Source: a bacterium
Lineage (GTDB): Bacteria; Armatimonadota; Chthonomonadetes; Chthonomonadales; JAMCWF01
DNA length: 34,578 nt
NCBI GenBank assembly: GCA_021842405.1
Contig: JAKBZR010000030.1
Location: forward strand, 1 to 34,578
Direction of reading: 5' to 3'
Made by a program: the position numbers and the translations under genes. The notes beneath the pieces are model-generated. The model was not told the origin of the DNA. It saw only the letters and a program-made list of their open reading frames with translations, and did not search any database. Shown piece after piece: positions 16,133 to 25,017 of this stretch (position 1 is the stretch's first letter; each line of letters begins with the position of its first letter).

Positions 16133-18025
16133 CTACTGGATGTTGGGATTTGCCGCTTTTCCGCCGGACTGCAAGTGAGCGACCGCGATCTTCATTTCGA
16201 CTCCTTTACCCACCAAGGTTAAGCGGTCTCCCAAACGAAGCAGGGTCTCGCCGTTTGGCAGCAGCCGCTGTTGGCTGCGGGTTATGGTGATGACCAGGAT
16301 GCCGGGGGGCAGACCGGCCATCCGCAGCGGGCGATCGTGCAGGGTTGCATTTAATAGCACCGCTTCACGCAGCTCACCTACCTGGTTTCCGGCTTCGATC
16401 AGCTCCAGCATGCGGGGCGCCCGAACCGCGATTTCTAGCAGGGCGAGGGCGGCGCCGGCGTGCTGAATCACGTAAATACCGACGTCTGAGAGTGACTTGC
16501 CCGCCCGCATATCCTCAAGGCAGGTGACCACATTCAACGCCTCGAAATGGGAGCGGGCGTGATTCGCCCAATGGACGTTGGCGTCCTTTTCCTCGAAGAG
16601 GATCACAACGGTTTCCGCTCCAGTCGCCCCGGCCTGATGGAGAGCGGATGATGGATCGGCGGCGGCCGGAATCACTGAAACCGTTTCCGGGAACGTCTGC
16701 TCGCTCAGCCGACCCGAAGCAACCAGCATTACCCGCTTGTTCGCATCAGCCATCCGGCGAGCTAAAAGCCCGGCCAGCTCGGTGTCACCGGCGATAATGA
16801 CGCCGCCCCCTTCGCCTACGCGCATTTCAACCAACCGATTGAAGACGATCGGACCAATCAAGCAAGTAACGATCGCCATCAGTATAAAAGCGGCTACCGT
16901 GGCGGAGTTGAGTATCCCAAGTCGCAGGCCGATGTTGGATGCCGCAACGGTAAGGCTAAGCTGGGTGGAGATCAAGAAACCACCCGCTATTGTTTGCCGC
17001 CATGAGAATCGAAAACGATATAACAACGCCGGAATCAGCTTGGATAGAAAAGCAACCCCCAGAATCGGGAAAAAGATCAGCCAGGTATCATGAGATCGGA
17101 CGGCCGCTACGAGGTCGAACTGAGCGCCGAACATAATGAAAAAAATCGGCACAAAAAATCCGTAACCTATGGCATCCAGCTTGTGATGCAGGAGCTCACG
17201 CTCTTCGCTCGATATCAAGGATATGATCGTGCCAGCCAGAAACGCCCCGACAATGCTGGTTACGCCCGTTTGGTGGGCCAAAGCGAGAAATATCAGAATT
17301 AGGGTCAATGAGGCACGGATATCGAACTGGTTCGAAGCGGTATTCACCAACCTGCGGATTAGCGGCTGTTGGTTGAGCAGTGCACTGGCATGATAGAGCA
17401 CCAGGAACGCAATGGAGAAAAGAAGTAAGAATACCAGATCAATGGTTTTACCGCTGTGCAGCGCCAGGTAAACGGCAAGGAGTATCATCGTGCCAAAATC
17501 GGCGATTGAGGTGTAGCCCAGCAGCATCTGGCCAAAGGCCGTTCCGACCAGCCCCCTTTCCTTCAACACCGGCAGCACCACCCCAACCGAGCAAGTCGCC
17601 AGGATCAGCCCGGAGAGCCAAAACGAGGATAGGAGCCGGTAGCGAACCATCAAGTAGGTGGATCCCAGCGCACCGGCGAGGGTCAGCGCGAATATCATGC
17701 TATTCAGCATCGCCGGGCTTGCGAACCACCGGCGCCACGGCCGCCGGCCGTCTTGATTCGAGCGCGGCAGCATTCCCATGATGTCCAGCTCCAGGCCGCA
17801 TAAAAACATCAGGTAAGCAAGCCCGAAATCGGAGAGGAAGTCCAGCACCGGATCCGGGTTGGAAAGCAAGCCGAAACCGCTTTTCCCAAAGATGATGCCG
17901 GCGATCAACTCTCCAAGCGCGACCGGAAGGCGTATCTTATTGAAGTAGGTCGTAAAGATCGGTACGATGAATGCCAGCAGCGCAACAAGCAACAAAGATA
18001 AGTAGACGGGTGAAGTGTGGTGCAA
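16133..18025 (-). CDS. CPA2 (Kef-type) cation/proton antiporter with RCK-like C-terminal domain
   Basis: 630 residues. The first ~400 form a Na+/H+ exchanger-type membrane domain of about 12 helices: RLPVALGELIAGIIFGKSG, DFGLAYLMFLCGLELD, GVVLPVLKERGLVGTAFGQM and GAFLAGTIISLISS. A cytosolic part follows, with a TrkA-N-like Rossmann domain (GGGVIIAGDTELAGLLARRMADANKRVMLV) and a TrkA-C-like end (RLLPNGETLLRLGDRLTLVG). The nucleotide-binding loop is AGDTELA, not the usual GxGxxG, so ligand binding may be lost or altered. The start is a TTG at 18025 with AGGAG nine bases upstream. It lies on the same strand as, and 297 bases beyond, the Ehr operon, so cotranscription is possible but not shown. 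The transported ion is unknown. Confidence 0.88.
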   Translation of the reverse strand: MHHTSPVYLSLLLVALLAFIVPIFTTYFNKIRLPVALGELIAGIIFGKSGFGLLSNPDPVLDFLSDFGLAYLMFLCGLELDIMGMLPRSNQDGRRPWRRWFASPAMLNSMIFALTLAGALGSTYLMVRYRLLSSFWLSGLILATCSVGVVLPVLKERGLVGTAFGQMLLGYTSIADFGTMILLAVYLALHSGKTIDLVFLLLFSIAFLVLYHASALLNQQPLIRRLVNTASNQFDIRASLTLILIFLALAHQTGVTSIVGAFLAGTIISLISSEERELLHHKLDAIGYGFFVPIFFIMFGAQFDLVAAVRSHDTWLIFFPILGVAFLSKLIPALLYRFRFSWRQTIAGGFLISTQLSLTVAASNIGLRLGILNSATVAAFILMAIVTCLIGPIVFNRLVEMRVGEGGGVIIAGDTELAGLLARRMADANKRVMLVASGRLSEQTFPETVSVIPAAADPSSALHQAGATGAETVVILFEEKDANVHWANHARSHFEALNVVTCLEDMRAGKSLSDVGIYVIQHAGAALALLEIAVRAPRMLELIEAGNQVGELREAVLLNATLHDRPLRMAGLPPGILVITITRSQQRLLPNGETLLRLGDRLTLVGKGVEMKIAVAHLQSGGKAANPNIQ

Positions 18026-18217
18026 AGCTTTTTTCTCCTGGTGTCATCACCGTTCCTTACGAGAACATACGGAAACGATTTTCAAAAAATGCGGAATTGA
18101 CTTGGTTTACCGGAGATCGGACTGGGTCTGCTCCCAGGGAACGCTGCTGATAAACTATCAACTCTAAGCTACCCTATTCTCATTTTCAGGGTCAACCCGA
18201 TATTGTGCGATTTCATC

Positions 18218-18246
18218 ACTGCTTCATTGGTCAAGAACGAAGCAGT
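18218..18246. other. Inverted repeat in the gap between Ehr operon and antiporter
   Basis: ACTGCTTC (18218-18225) and GAAGCAGT (18239-18246) form an 8-bp stem with a 13-base loop. It could be a processing or attenuation hairpin between the last Ehr gene and the antiporter, or an operator. No T-run follows. The rest of the 297-base gap (18026-18322) shows no gene and no convincing promoter. Confidence 0.45.
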
Positions 18247-18322
18247 ATGAATGGGCAACTCCCATTGGGCTCGACGGCAAGAAAGTCGTTCGCCCATTTA
18301 GGAGGCGGTAGTCAAGGTGGTT

Positions 18323-20449
18323 TTATCCAAACGAGGCAATGACCAGTAACAGTAAAAGCGCCAGCAACACATAACCCGCGTAAGCATTGACGCGGCCGTT
18401 GTGCATTCGTGCCAAGCCATCCGAAATCCATGCGGTCGCGGCCGACACCGGGTTCAACACGAGGCGGTCTATCAAGTAGACTTCATCGCGGCGACGCCTA
18501 ATTGCGATCCGGAAGTATTCGGTAAGGGTTTCACGGTGCTCCACAACTTGGGGCCTCAGTATCGCTTCAAAAATCACCCGGACCGGTTGGGCGAAGCCGG
18601 TCGCGGTGTAGGTCATCTCCGGCAGCAGATCCCTTACTCCGCCATCCCATTGCCGGCGACGCTCAACTTTACGGCGGCGGGAAACCACCAGCGCGACCAC
18701 CCCGCCGCTCACCGCAAGCAAGAATAATAACATAATAAACATGTATGAAGTGGACATCGCAAAAACGACCGGATTTGCCGTTCCTCCACGGTGAAGCACG
18801 ACCAGGCCCGGACCCGGTATCACGTTGCGGCCGATTTGAGCGCCCAGATTGTGAAACTGGGCAACAAAATCGGAGGGCAAACGACTGCCAGTCTCATTTG
18901 GCGTAAAGAAGTTCGGTACCAGTGCGCCGGTTCCGCTCGCGCCGGTAATCGGTACAACCACACGATCCAGCATCGGTATCACAGTGGTCGGCAATACTCC
19001 CAGCAGCAGACAGACCGCCGCGAGAAATACCATTGGGGTGAGCACCGCTTTGGAGGCATCGTGGGCACGGCTTATCGCTTCTGAACGGGCTATACCGAGG
19101 AATCCCATCGCGAAAGCCCGCACAAAACAGGTTACCGCCAGGCCGGCCGTGAGTGCCAGCCCCACACCTGCTGTTACAAATGCGATCTTAATGCTGAAGG
19201 AGGATAATACCACACTGCGCAATAGAGCTTGAAGGGTCAGCCATTCGCTCACAAAGCCATTGAAAGGCGGCATCGCGGAGATAGAAAGCACCGCGACCAA
19301 AACAAAAAGGCCGGTGTAGGGCATTCGCTTCAATAAGCCGCCCAGACGGTCAAGACTCCGGGTTCCGGCTGCGCCTTCAACCGCCCCGCTTCCCATAAAG
19401 AGCAGAGTTTTAAAAACCGAGTGATTGAGCAGGTGATAGAGGGCAGCCACGAAAGCCATTGCGGCCAGGGTATGGTGGCCGGTTGCCAAAAAGATGAACC
19501 CGGCGCCCAAGGCGGTGGTGATGATCCCGGCGTTTTCAATTGAGCTATGGGCCAGTAAGGTCTTCAGGTCATCCTCGATCGTCGCGTAAAGAATGCCGAT
19601 CAGCGCAGTGGCCGAACCGATAATCAGCACCATCACCCCGGCGCCGATAGGAGGATGGGGCAACAGGCCGGCGTTGATCCGAATGATGCCGTAAAGTCCC
19701 AAATTGAGAGTTGCGCCGGCGATCAACGGTATGGCTGGAGAGGGGGCGTTCGTATAGGCGCGAGGCAGCCAAAAGTTGAAGGGTATCAGCCCTGCTTTTA
19801 TCCCGAATCCAAAAAAGGAGAGTAAAAACACGGTCCATCGCAGTCCGATTCCGAGGTTGGAACCATTTGACTTGAGCGCGCTGAAGGTGAGACTGCCATG
19901 ATCACCCGACATCAACAGAAGGGCGATCAACACTGAAAGCGTGCCCAGTTCACCGATTGCCAGCATCAAATAGGCCGAGCGCTCGCGCTCACTACTGGTA
20001 ATTATCAGGTAAACGATGATTGACATTGATTCCCAGGCAATGAGAAATAGATAGATATCGGCTGCGATGATGACGAGGGGTATTGCGATCAGCAGAGCCA
20101 GATAGAGCGCCGATAACGCCTTTGGATGGCGGATGGGGTGGGTTTGCAACTGACCGGCCGCGAAAATGGACGACGGCAATGCAACCAATGCGGTGACGAT
20201 GAGAAAAAAACCGGCCAGATGGTCTGCTGTGATGGTTATGGTTCCGGCGTTGAAAATGGACCATAATGCGGCACGGAATGAATGAGCGCGGAATAGGGCA
20301 TCGAAGCCGGCCGGCAACAACGCGAGAGAGCCGGCCACCCCAAAGCCAGCCAGCATGGACCGGCACATTTTGCTTGGAACGGTTAAAACGGCGGCGATTC
20401 CCAACCCGTAAAGCACAAAACCGATCAGCAGCCAGAGCCCGATGCCCAT
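18323..20449 (-). CDS. HyfB/NuoL-like antiporter subunit of an Ehr-type complex
   Basis: 708 residues, a proton-pumping NuoL/M/N-type subunit of the HyfB class. It has about 14-16 membrane helices. The conserved channel residues are visible: Glu in FLIAWESMSIIVYLI, Lys in GFGIKAGLIPFNFWLPRAY, TLLAHSSIENAG, and AALYHLLNHSVFKTLLFM with His/Lys. A C-terminal tail near residues 590-650 (WDGGVRDLLPEMTYTATGF) is typical of HyfB/HycC proteins. The ATG at 20449 overlaps the upstream stop by one base and has GGAGG nine bases upstream; a GTG at 20452 is also possible. It is the last gene of the six-gene operon and should form one of two ion-translocating arms. Confidence 0.92.
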   Translation of the reverse strand: MGIGLWLLIGFVLYGLGIAAVLTVPSKMCRSMLAGFGVAGSLALLPAGFDALFRAHSFRAALWSIFNAGTITITADHLAGFFLIVTALVALPSSIFAAGQLQTHPIRHPKALSALYLALLIAIPLVIIAADIYLFLIAWESMSIIVYLIITSSERERSAYLMLAIGELGTLSVLIALLLMSGDHGSLTFSALKSNGSNLGIGLRWTVFLLSFFGFGIKAGLIPFNFWLPRAYTNAPSPAIPLIAGATLNLGLYGIIRINAGLLPHPPIGAGVMVLIIGSATALIGILYATIEDDLKTLLAHSSIENAGIITTALGAGFIFLATGHHTLAAMAFVAALYHLLNHSVFKTLLFMGSGAVEGAAGTRSLDRLGGLLKRMPYTGLFVLVAVLSISAMPPFNGFVSEWLTLQALLRSVVLSSFSIKIAFVTAGVGLALTAGLAVTCFVRAFAMGFLGIARSEAISRAHDASKAVLTPMVFLAAVCLLLGVLPTTVIPMLDRVVVPITGASGTGALVPNFFTPNETGSRLPSDFVAQFHNLGAQIGRNVIPGPGLVVLHRGGTANPVVFAMSTSYMFIMLLFLLAVSGGVVALVVSRRRKVERRRQWDGGVRDLLPEMTYTATGFAQPVRVIFEAILRPQVVEHRETLTEYFRIAIRRRRDEVYLIDRLVLNPVSAATAWISDGLARMHNGRVNAYAGYVLLALLLLLVIASFG

Positions 20450-21204
20450 CACCGCACGCCTCCTTCCACCGGATTAGCGGGTTCAATGAATTGGTGTGGC
20501 TCACTGCGTCCGGCCAAGACCAGTAAACCGTGCAAGATGGCTAGCGGGGGCGGCGGGCAGCCCGGCACTTCAACGTCAACCGGAATTAGATCGGAAACGC
20601 CGGAACCGACGATGAATCCGGAGCGAAAGACCCCTCCGCTCAGGGCGCACACGCCGACCGCCATGACCCTTTTCGGATCAGGCATCGCCTCATAAGCCTT
20701 CAGCAACGGAATTTTCATGTGGTCGGCCACCGGTCCGATGACCAGCAAAACATCGGCTTGGCGTGGAGTCGGCGTAATGAAAAAACCAAGCCGGTGCATA
20801 TTGTAATAGGGGTTGTTGAGGAGCTTCACCTCATTAAGGCAAGCCCCGCAGTCACCCGCATCAATAACGCGAATGTGCAGTGAGCGTCGAAAGGAGGGTG
20901 GGAAAACCGAGGCTTCACTCATTAAGGAAGCCCATTCAAATCCGCTATCCCATGGAAACGGCTCGCCCGCATTTCGCACACAACGAAAGCAATGGATGCA
21001 TCGCCGCTGATCCACCTTTATAGGTCCATCGGTCGGTTGGAGAGCATCGGTCGGGCAGCGCGATGCTATCGTGTTGTTGTCATCCTGTACTTCAGCGCCC
21101 GCATCCGGCAAACCGGGCGAAATGCCTGCCGCCTCATCTCTTCCTTTCGGATAGGGCGTGGTCACCACGCCGGTCCGCAATCCCTTTTCAATCCATTTGT
21201 TCAT
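20449..21204 (-). CDS. Fused ferredoxin-NuoB (HyfH-HyfI-like) small subunit of an Ehr-type complex
   Basis: About 251 residues joining two electron-transfer modules. The N-terminal part is a reduced ferredoxin with an ASRCPTDAL half-site followed by CIHCFRC. These are exactly the four Cys of one [4Fe-4S] cluster; the other four ligands of a normal two-cluster HyfH are gone. The C-terminal part is NuoB/HyfI-like with CGACLNE, then GVCALSGG and VPGCPPPPLAILHGL, the four ligands of the proximal cluster N2. In hydrogenase-4 and complex I these are separate proteins. I prefer the ATG at 21204; a TTG at 21228, directly abutting the upstream stop, is the longer choice. It would pass electrons between the NuoD-like subunit and an unknown partner. 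Confidence 0.9.
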   Translation of the reverse strand: MNKWIEKGLRTGVVTTPYPKGRDEAAGISPGLPDAGAEVQDDNNTIASRCPTDALQPTDGPIKVDQRRCIHCFRCVRNAGEPFPWDSGFEWASLMSEASVFPPSFRRSLHIRVIDAGDCGACLNEVKLLNNPYYNMHRLGFFITPTPRQADVLLVIGPVADHMKIPLLKAYEAMPDPKRVMAVGVCALSGGVFRSGFIVGSGVSDLIPVDVEVPGCPPPPLAILHGLLVLAGRSEPHQFIEPANPVEGGVR

Positions 21205-21228
21205 AACCACTTTTCCATTACCTCGCAA

Positions 21229-22809
21229 TCAGCGATCGTTTTCAGACACCGAAAGCCCAAAGGTGGCTAAAACGATGGGGAAATCTTGAAAGGCGAAACT
21301 TTCAACCGCCAAGTGCAGCCCATGCCAATTGGCAAACGAAGGGGTGATCGGCCGGTAGCGGGCGATTTTCCCATCTTCAGCGACACGCACCCAGTGCCAA
21401 GTTGCACCTCGTGGCGTTTCGACGCCGGCTACCGCCGCGCCGGGAGATACCGAATACGGGTTGGAAACCGGTCCCGTAGGCATGTTTTCGGTAACCTGAT
21501 CCATAATGCGCAGCGACTGGTTCACTTCTGCGAAAAGCAGCCGGAGTCGGGCGTAGCCGTCACCCTCTTGCTCGCAAGGAATCTCAAAGTCATATTGATC
21601 GTAAAGCAGATAGGGCTGCGCTCTCCGCAGGTCGTTGCAATAGCTCGAGCCCCTGGCCACCGGACCGACCAGCTCGTAGTCGCGAGCCTGGCTTTCGGTG
21701 ATAATGCCGACCTCTTCAATTCGATCCAGGAAGCTGCTGCTGGCGGTCAATGCCTGATCGAGATCGTTGAGCCGTTGCACGATCCCTTTTAATTTGTTAA
21801 CCGCTTGACAACACCTATCGGTATCTAAATCGCAGCTCAGACCGCCTGGCACAACCAAGCCGAACAGGTAGCGATGGCCGGCAAGCTCGCACGCCAGCCG
21901 CAATGCGTCTTCTTCCAAAATAGCGGCTTGACTGGCCGCCACCGCCAGGCCGGTCGAGTTGCAAATGGATTCAATCACGCCGATATGATGCCGGCAGCGC
22001 TCCAATTCGGCAAAGAAGACCCTCAGCGCCACGGCTCGCTCAGGCACGACGGTTGGACCTATTTTCTCAACCGCCATGCAAAAGGCGAGCGCGTGCGAGA
22101 AGGCGGTGGTCCCCGCGAATCGCTCAGCCAGCAGGAGCGCCTCATCAACGCTTTGACCCTCGGCGATCTTTTCCACTCCGCGGTATTTGAAAAAAAGCCG
22201 AGGGAATACGCGGATCACCTCCTCACCGACGGTTTCCAAATGGAAATGAACCGACTCCGCATCCCCGGAGTAGACCGGGCCGACCGGCATAATAAAGGAG
22301 CCAGGCGCCCTCACGATCCTTCTCGGCCGCCAATCCCGTTTCGGCTTGTGATTTTCCAGTGCCGCGCCGATGTTAAACCCCGCCCGCATAGGCTCAACGC
22401 CCTCCTGCCACACATCATCGTGTAGAATGAAGTCGCCCAGGCGGGGATGTCCTTCGAACACCAGGCCAAAGAGATCCTCGGCCTCTCGTTCGTACCAGTC
22501 AGCCGCGTGGATCGTGCGGCTGATGCTCTGAAACGACTTTTGATCGAGCGGGCCGCCGGTTTTTACCAGAATTCGGACAGCCACTCCCTCCTCATAGAAA
22601 AGGTAATGGATATCCCACCGGTTCGACCTCTCTTCGACGATCATGCCGGCAAAATGGTATATCTTTTGATGGTGGAGCCAGTTGCAAAATTCGTTCATTC
22701 TATCCGGCTTGCAATGGAACTCGGCCTCTTGTGGGGAGATGTTGAACGCCGCTTCCAGCGCATCCTCCCAGATCACTTTCGCTTGTGCGATCAGCTCGTC
22801 TATCCTCAT
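21229..22809 (-). CDS. HyfG/HycE-like large subunit (NuoC-NuoD fusion) lacking Ni ligands: Ehr-type
   Basis: 526 residues. An N-terminal NuoC-like domain (about 1-150, ending RTIHAADWYEREAEDLFGL) is fused to a NuoD-like domain, as in HycE and HyfG. In [NiFe]-hydrogenases the L1 motif reads RICGxC; here it reads RFAGTTAFSH, so both Cys are replaced. The C-terminal L2 motif DPCxxC is replaced by QDFPIVLATFGLS. With all four Ni-Fe ligands gone it cannot be a hydrogenase. This is the defining feature of Ehr complexes, evolutionary intermediates between group 4 hydrogenases and complex I. Starts at 22809 with GAGGGG eight bases upstream and a 4-base gap to the preceding gene. The redox substrate is unknown. 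Confidence 0.92.
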   Translation of the reverse strand: MRIDELIAQAKVIWEDALEAAFNISPQEAEFHCKPDRMNEFCNWLHHQKIYHFAGMIVEERSNRWDIHYLFYEEGVAVRILVKTGGPLDQKSFQSISRTIHAADWYEREAEDLFGLVFEGHPRLGDFILHDDVWQEGVEPMRAGFNIGAALENHKPKRDWRPRRIVRAPGSFIMPVGPVYSGDAESVHFHLETVGEEVIRVFPRLFFKYRGVEKIAEGQSVDEALLLAERFAGTTAFSHALAFCMAVEKIGPTVVPERAVALRVFFAELERCRHHIGVIESICNSTGLAVAASQAAILEEDALRLACELAGHRYLFGLVVPGGLSCDLDTDRCCQAVNKLKGIVQRLNDLDQALTASSSFLDRIEEVGIITESQARDYELVGPVARGSSYCNDLRRAQPYLLYDQYDFEIPCEQEGDGYARLRLLFAEVNQSLRIMDQVTENMPTGPVSNPYSVSPGAAVAGVETPRGATWHWVRVAEDGKIARYRPITPSFANWHGLHLAVESFAFQDFPIVLATFGLSVSENDR

Positions 22810-22813
22810 CGAA

Positions 22814-24268
22814 TCAACCCCTCATCGAGATTGCGGCCAGCACGATCAGTTTATGCAGAGGATTCGAAATGAAAATCCCCAATACGATGACCGGTACCGC
22901 CGCGATGACCAGCGTGATTTTGCAGCTTGTGGGAAGCGATCGGCACTTCATTTCGCTGGGCTTGGTCGCTTCACTGGCCCCAAAAACCATCCGGCTGACG
23001 TGATTCAGGATGGCGAAAAATGCAATTGAAATAAAGATTGCGAGCAACCCTACCGCCAGATATTCACCTCGTCCCAGACCGGCTTTCAAGATGGAGAACT
23101 CGCTGAGGAAAAGGGTAAACGGCGGAGCTCCGGCGATGGCAAAACCACCCAGCAGCAGCGCCGTTCCGGCAATCGGTGCCCGCCGAATCAACCCCCTGAT
23201 TGAGGCGATATCCCGTGTGCCCAAGAGCAGTAGCACAGTGCCCGCTGAATAAAAGCAAAATGATTTGGTGACGGCGTGACCCACGATTTGCAAAATAGCA
23301 GCCAGATGGGCCGACATCCCTCCCAATCCAACCGCGGTGAGGATGATCCCCATGTGCTCCACAGTTGAGAAGGCGAATAGGCGCTTGGTGTCGCGCACAT
23401 TGAGCAGCAAAAAGGCGGCCGTGCCCGCCGAAATGAGGCCGAACACCAGCACCCAGCTTCCGGCGTGCGTCACCGGTGAAGCCTGCAAAATGGTCAGCAC
23501 TCGAAGTATCGCATAGAGCACCGCGGTCGTTTCGACGCCGGAGAGCAGCGCGCAGACCGGTGTCGGCGCTTGACTGTGGGCGTCCGGTAGCCATGTATGC
23601 ATGGGCACCAGCCCAACCTTGGCACCGAGGCCAACCAGGATGAAGATGAAAGCCGCCTTCAAAAGTACCGGCGACATCTTCGGTGCCGCGGCAACCAGCC
23701 CCGACCAAGTATAGGGTTGAACGGCGCCGGCCTGCCGGGCCGCCCAAAAGAGGAGCAGGAAGCCCAGCAGCGCAATCGCTGCCCCCATTAGTGTGAGCAC
23801 GATGTACTTCCAAGCCGCCTCCAGCGCCTCGTGACTATTTTCAAAGCCGACCAACAGGACCGAAAAGAGGGTTGTAAGCTCCACCGCAATCCAAACGATG
23901 TTCGGCTCTTGCAGCATGGGTACGATCAGCATTGAAAAGACAAACAGGTTGTAGTTCAAGTAGTATCGAAGGCCGCTGCCGGACTGTTTGAAGTCCATAT
24001 ATCCCAGTGAGAAGATGGCGGCGGTAACGTTCACAAAGGCGACAAGCGATAGGATGATCGCCCCCAGCGAATCCAGCTCGATCCAATGGGATATCTCAAT
24101 AAGAACGTGGTGAGGTGACGTGATAACGCAGTGATCCGCCCAAGCCGATAGTGCCAGCGCTGCCAGCGCCCCAACCAAGGTGATGATCGCCCCGGCCGGA
24201 GATCGGCGGATTATGGCGCACAGCGCGGCGGCTGCCAATGGAATTACAATGATGGCGGTTAAAATCAC
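22814..24268 (-). CDS. HyfF/NuoN-like antiporter subunit of an Ehr-type complex
   Basis: 484 residues, the second NuoL/M/N-type membrane subunit. Key parts: a Glu in VWIAVELTTLFSVLLVGFE, the channel Lys in LVGLGAKVGLVPMHTWLPD, the discontinuous helix region PTPVCALLSGVETTAVLYA, and AFSTVEHMGIILTAVGLG. Together with the HyfB-like subunit it gives the complex two antiporter-type modules. The start is a GTG at 24268 with GGAGG ten bases upstream, located across the end of the HyfE-like gene (4-base gap). Confidence 0.92.
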   Translation of the reverse strand: MILTAIIVIPLAAAALCAIIRRSPAGAIITLVGALAALALSAWADHCVITSPHHVLIEISHWIELDSLGAIILSLVAFVNVTAAIFSLGYMDFKQSGSGLRYYLNYNLFVFSMLIVPMLQEPNIVWIAVELTTLFSVLLVGFENSHEALEAAWKYIVLTLMGAAIALLGFLLLFWAARQAGAVQPYTWSGLVAAAPKMSPVLLKAAFIFILVGLGAKVGLVPMHTWLPDAHSQAPTPVCALLSGVETTAVLYAILRVLTILQASPVTHAGSWVLVFGLISAGTAAFLLLNVRDTKRLFAFSTVEHMGIILTAVGLGGMSAHLAAILQIVGHAVTKSFCFYSAGTVLLLLGTRDIASIRGLIRRAPIAGTALLLGGFAIAGAPPFTLFLSEFSILKAGLGRGEYLAVGLLAIFISIAFFAILNHVSRMVFGASEATKPSEMKCRSLPTSCKITLVIAAVPVIVLGIFISNPLHKLIVLAAISMRG

Positions 24269-24272
24269 CGGT

Positions 24273-25007
24273 TTATTTCCTCCCGGAAGGGCGAGCGGCC
24301 GCTGCCTCGATGTGGGGAGAGGCCGTCTCCTTTATCTGGGTAAGTCGGCCTACTGCGGTAGTGCCGATCTTTTCGTGTACGGTTCGGGTCAGCACCCCCA
24401 TTACGAAGGTCAAGATGAGAATGTCAAAGGCTAGCGCCAGTTCTGCAATGAGCGGTAAATTGGGAGCGACGGCGACGCCGGCAAAGAAGGCGCTGTTTTC
24501 CATCGCCAGTATTCCCAGCAATTGCGGTACTGCCTCGCGCCGGGTGGTGAGCGTATAGGCGCCGATTAAAAGACCGGCCAGCCCGATCGGCAAATTGATG
24601 AGAAGGGCTCCTCCAGCCGCCGCCGCGTTTAGCCACGGACGACTCAGCCAGTATGCCGCCAGCGTCAGCATGAGTGCGATGATCAAAGAAGAGGGTATGC
24701 TGACCGCCTGCGTTATTTCTCGCCGCGTGTAGACCTCCTCCCGCACCAATTTTCGAAGTAGCCACGGCAGTAATCCCACCTTTGTGATGAGATTGATGGC
24801 TCCAACCGCCAAAAGATGGGGTGAGTAGGGTTGGATGCCCATCAAAACGGCGGAGGCGGCCAAGCAAATGGACTGGAAAATGAAGTATCGCAGACAATCA
24901 CCCACCTGACGGGTCGCTACTATACCGAACGAAGCAACCAGAAAGAGGCCGCCGGCCAGCGCGTTTAAGTTGGTGATGAGGGGTGTCAAGTTTTGTAAAA
25001 GGGTCAT
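24273..25007 (-). CDS. HyfE-like membrane subunit of an Ehr-type complex
   Basis: A small membrane protein (244 residues) with about seven helices. NLITKVGLLPWLLRKLVREE and LGILAMENSAFFAGVAVAPN match HyfE, the counterpart of NuoK in hydrogenase-4-type complexes, including the buried Glu in AMENS. The ATG at 25007 is preceded by TGAGGAT at a 7-base spacing, so I reject the longer start at 25034 that overlaps the HyfC-like gene. A low-complexity Ala/Arg tail ends the protein. Confidence 0.9.
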   Translation of the reverse strand: MTLLQNLTPLITNLNALAGGLFLVASFGIVATRQVGDCLRYFIFQSICLAASAVLMGIQPYSPHLLAVGAINLITKVGLLPWLLRKLVREEVYTRREITQAVSIPSSLIIALMLTLAAYWLSRPWLNAAAAGGALLINLPIGLAGLLIGAYTLTTRREAVPQLLGILAMENSAFFAGVAVAPNLPLIAELALAFDILILTFVMGVLTRTVHEKIGTTAVGRLTQIKETASPHIEAAAARPSGRK

Positions 25008-25017
25008 CGGGCAATCC

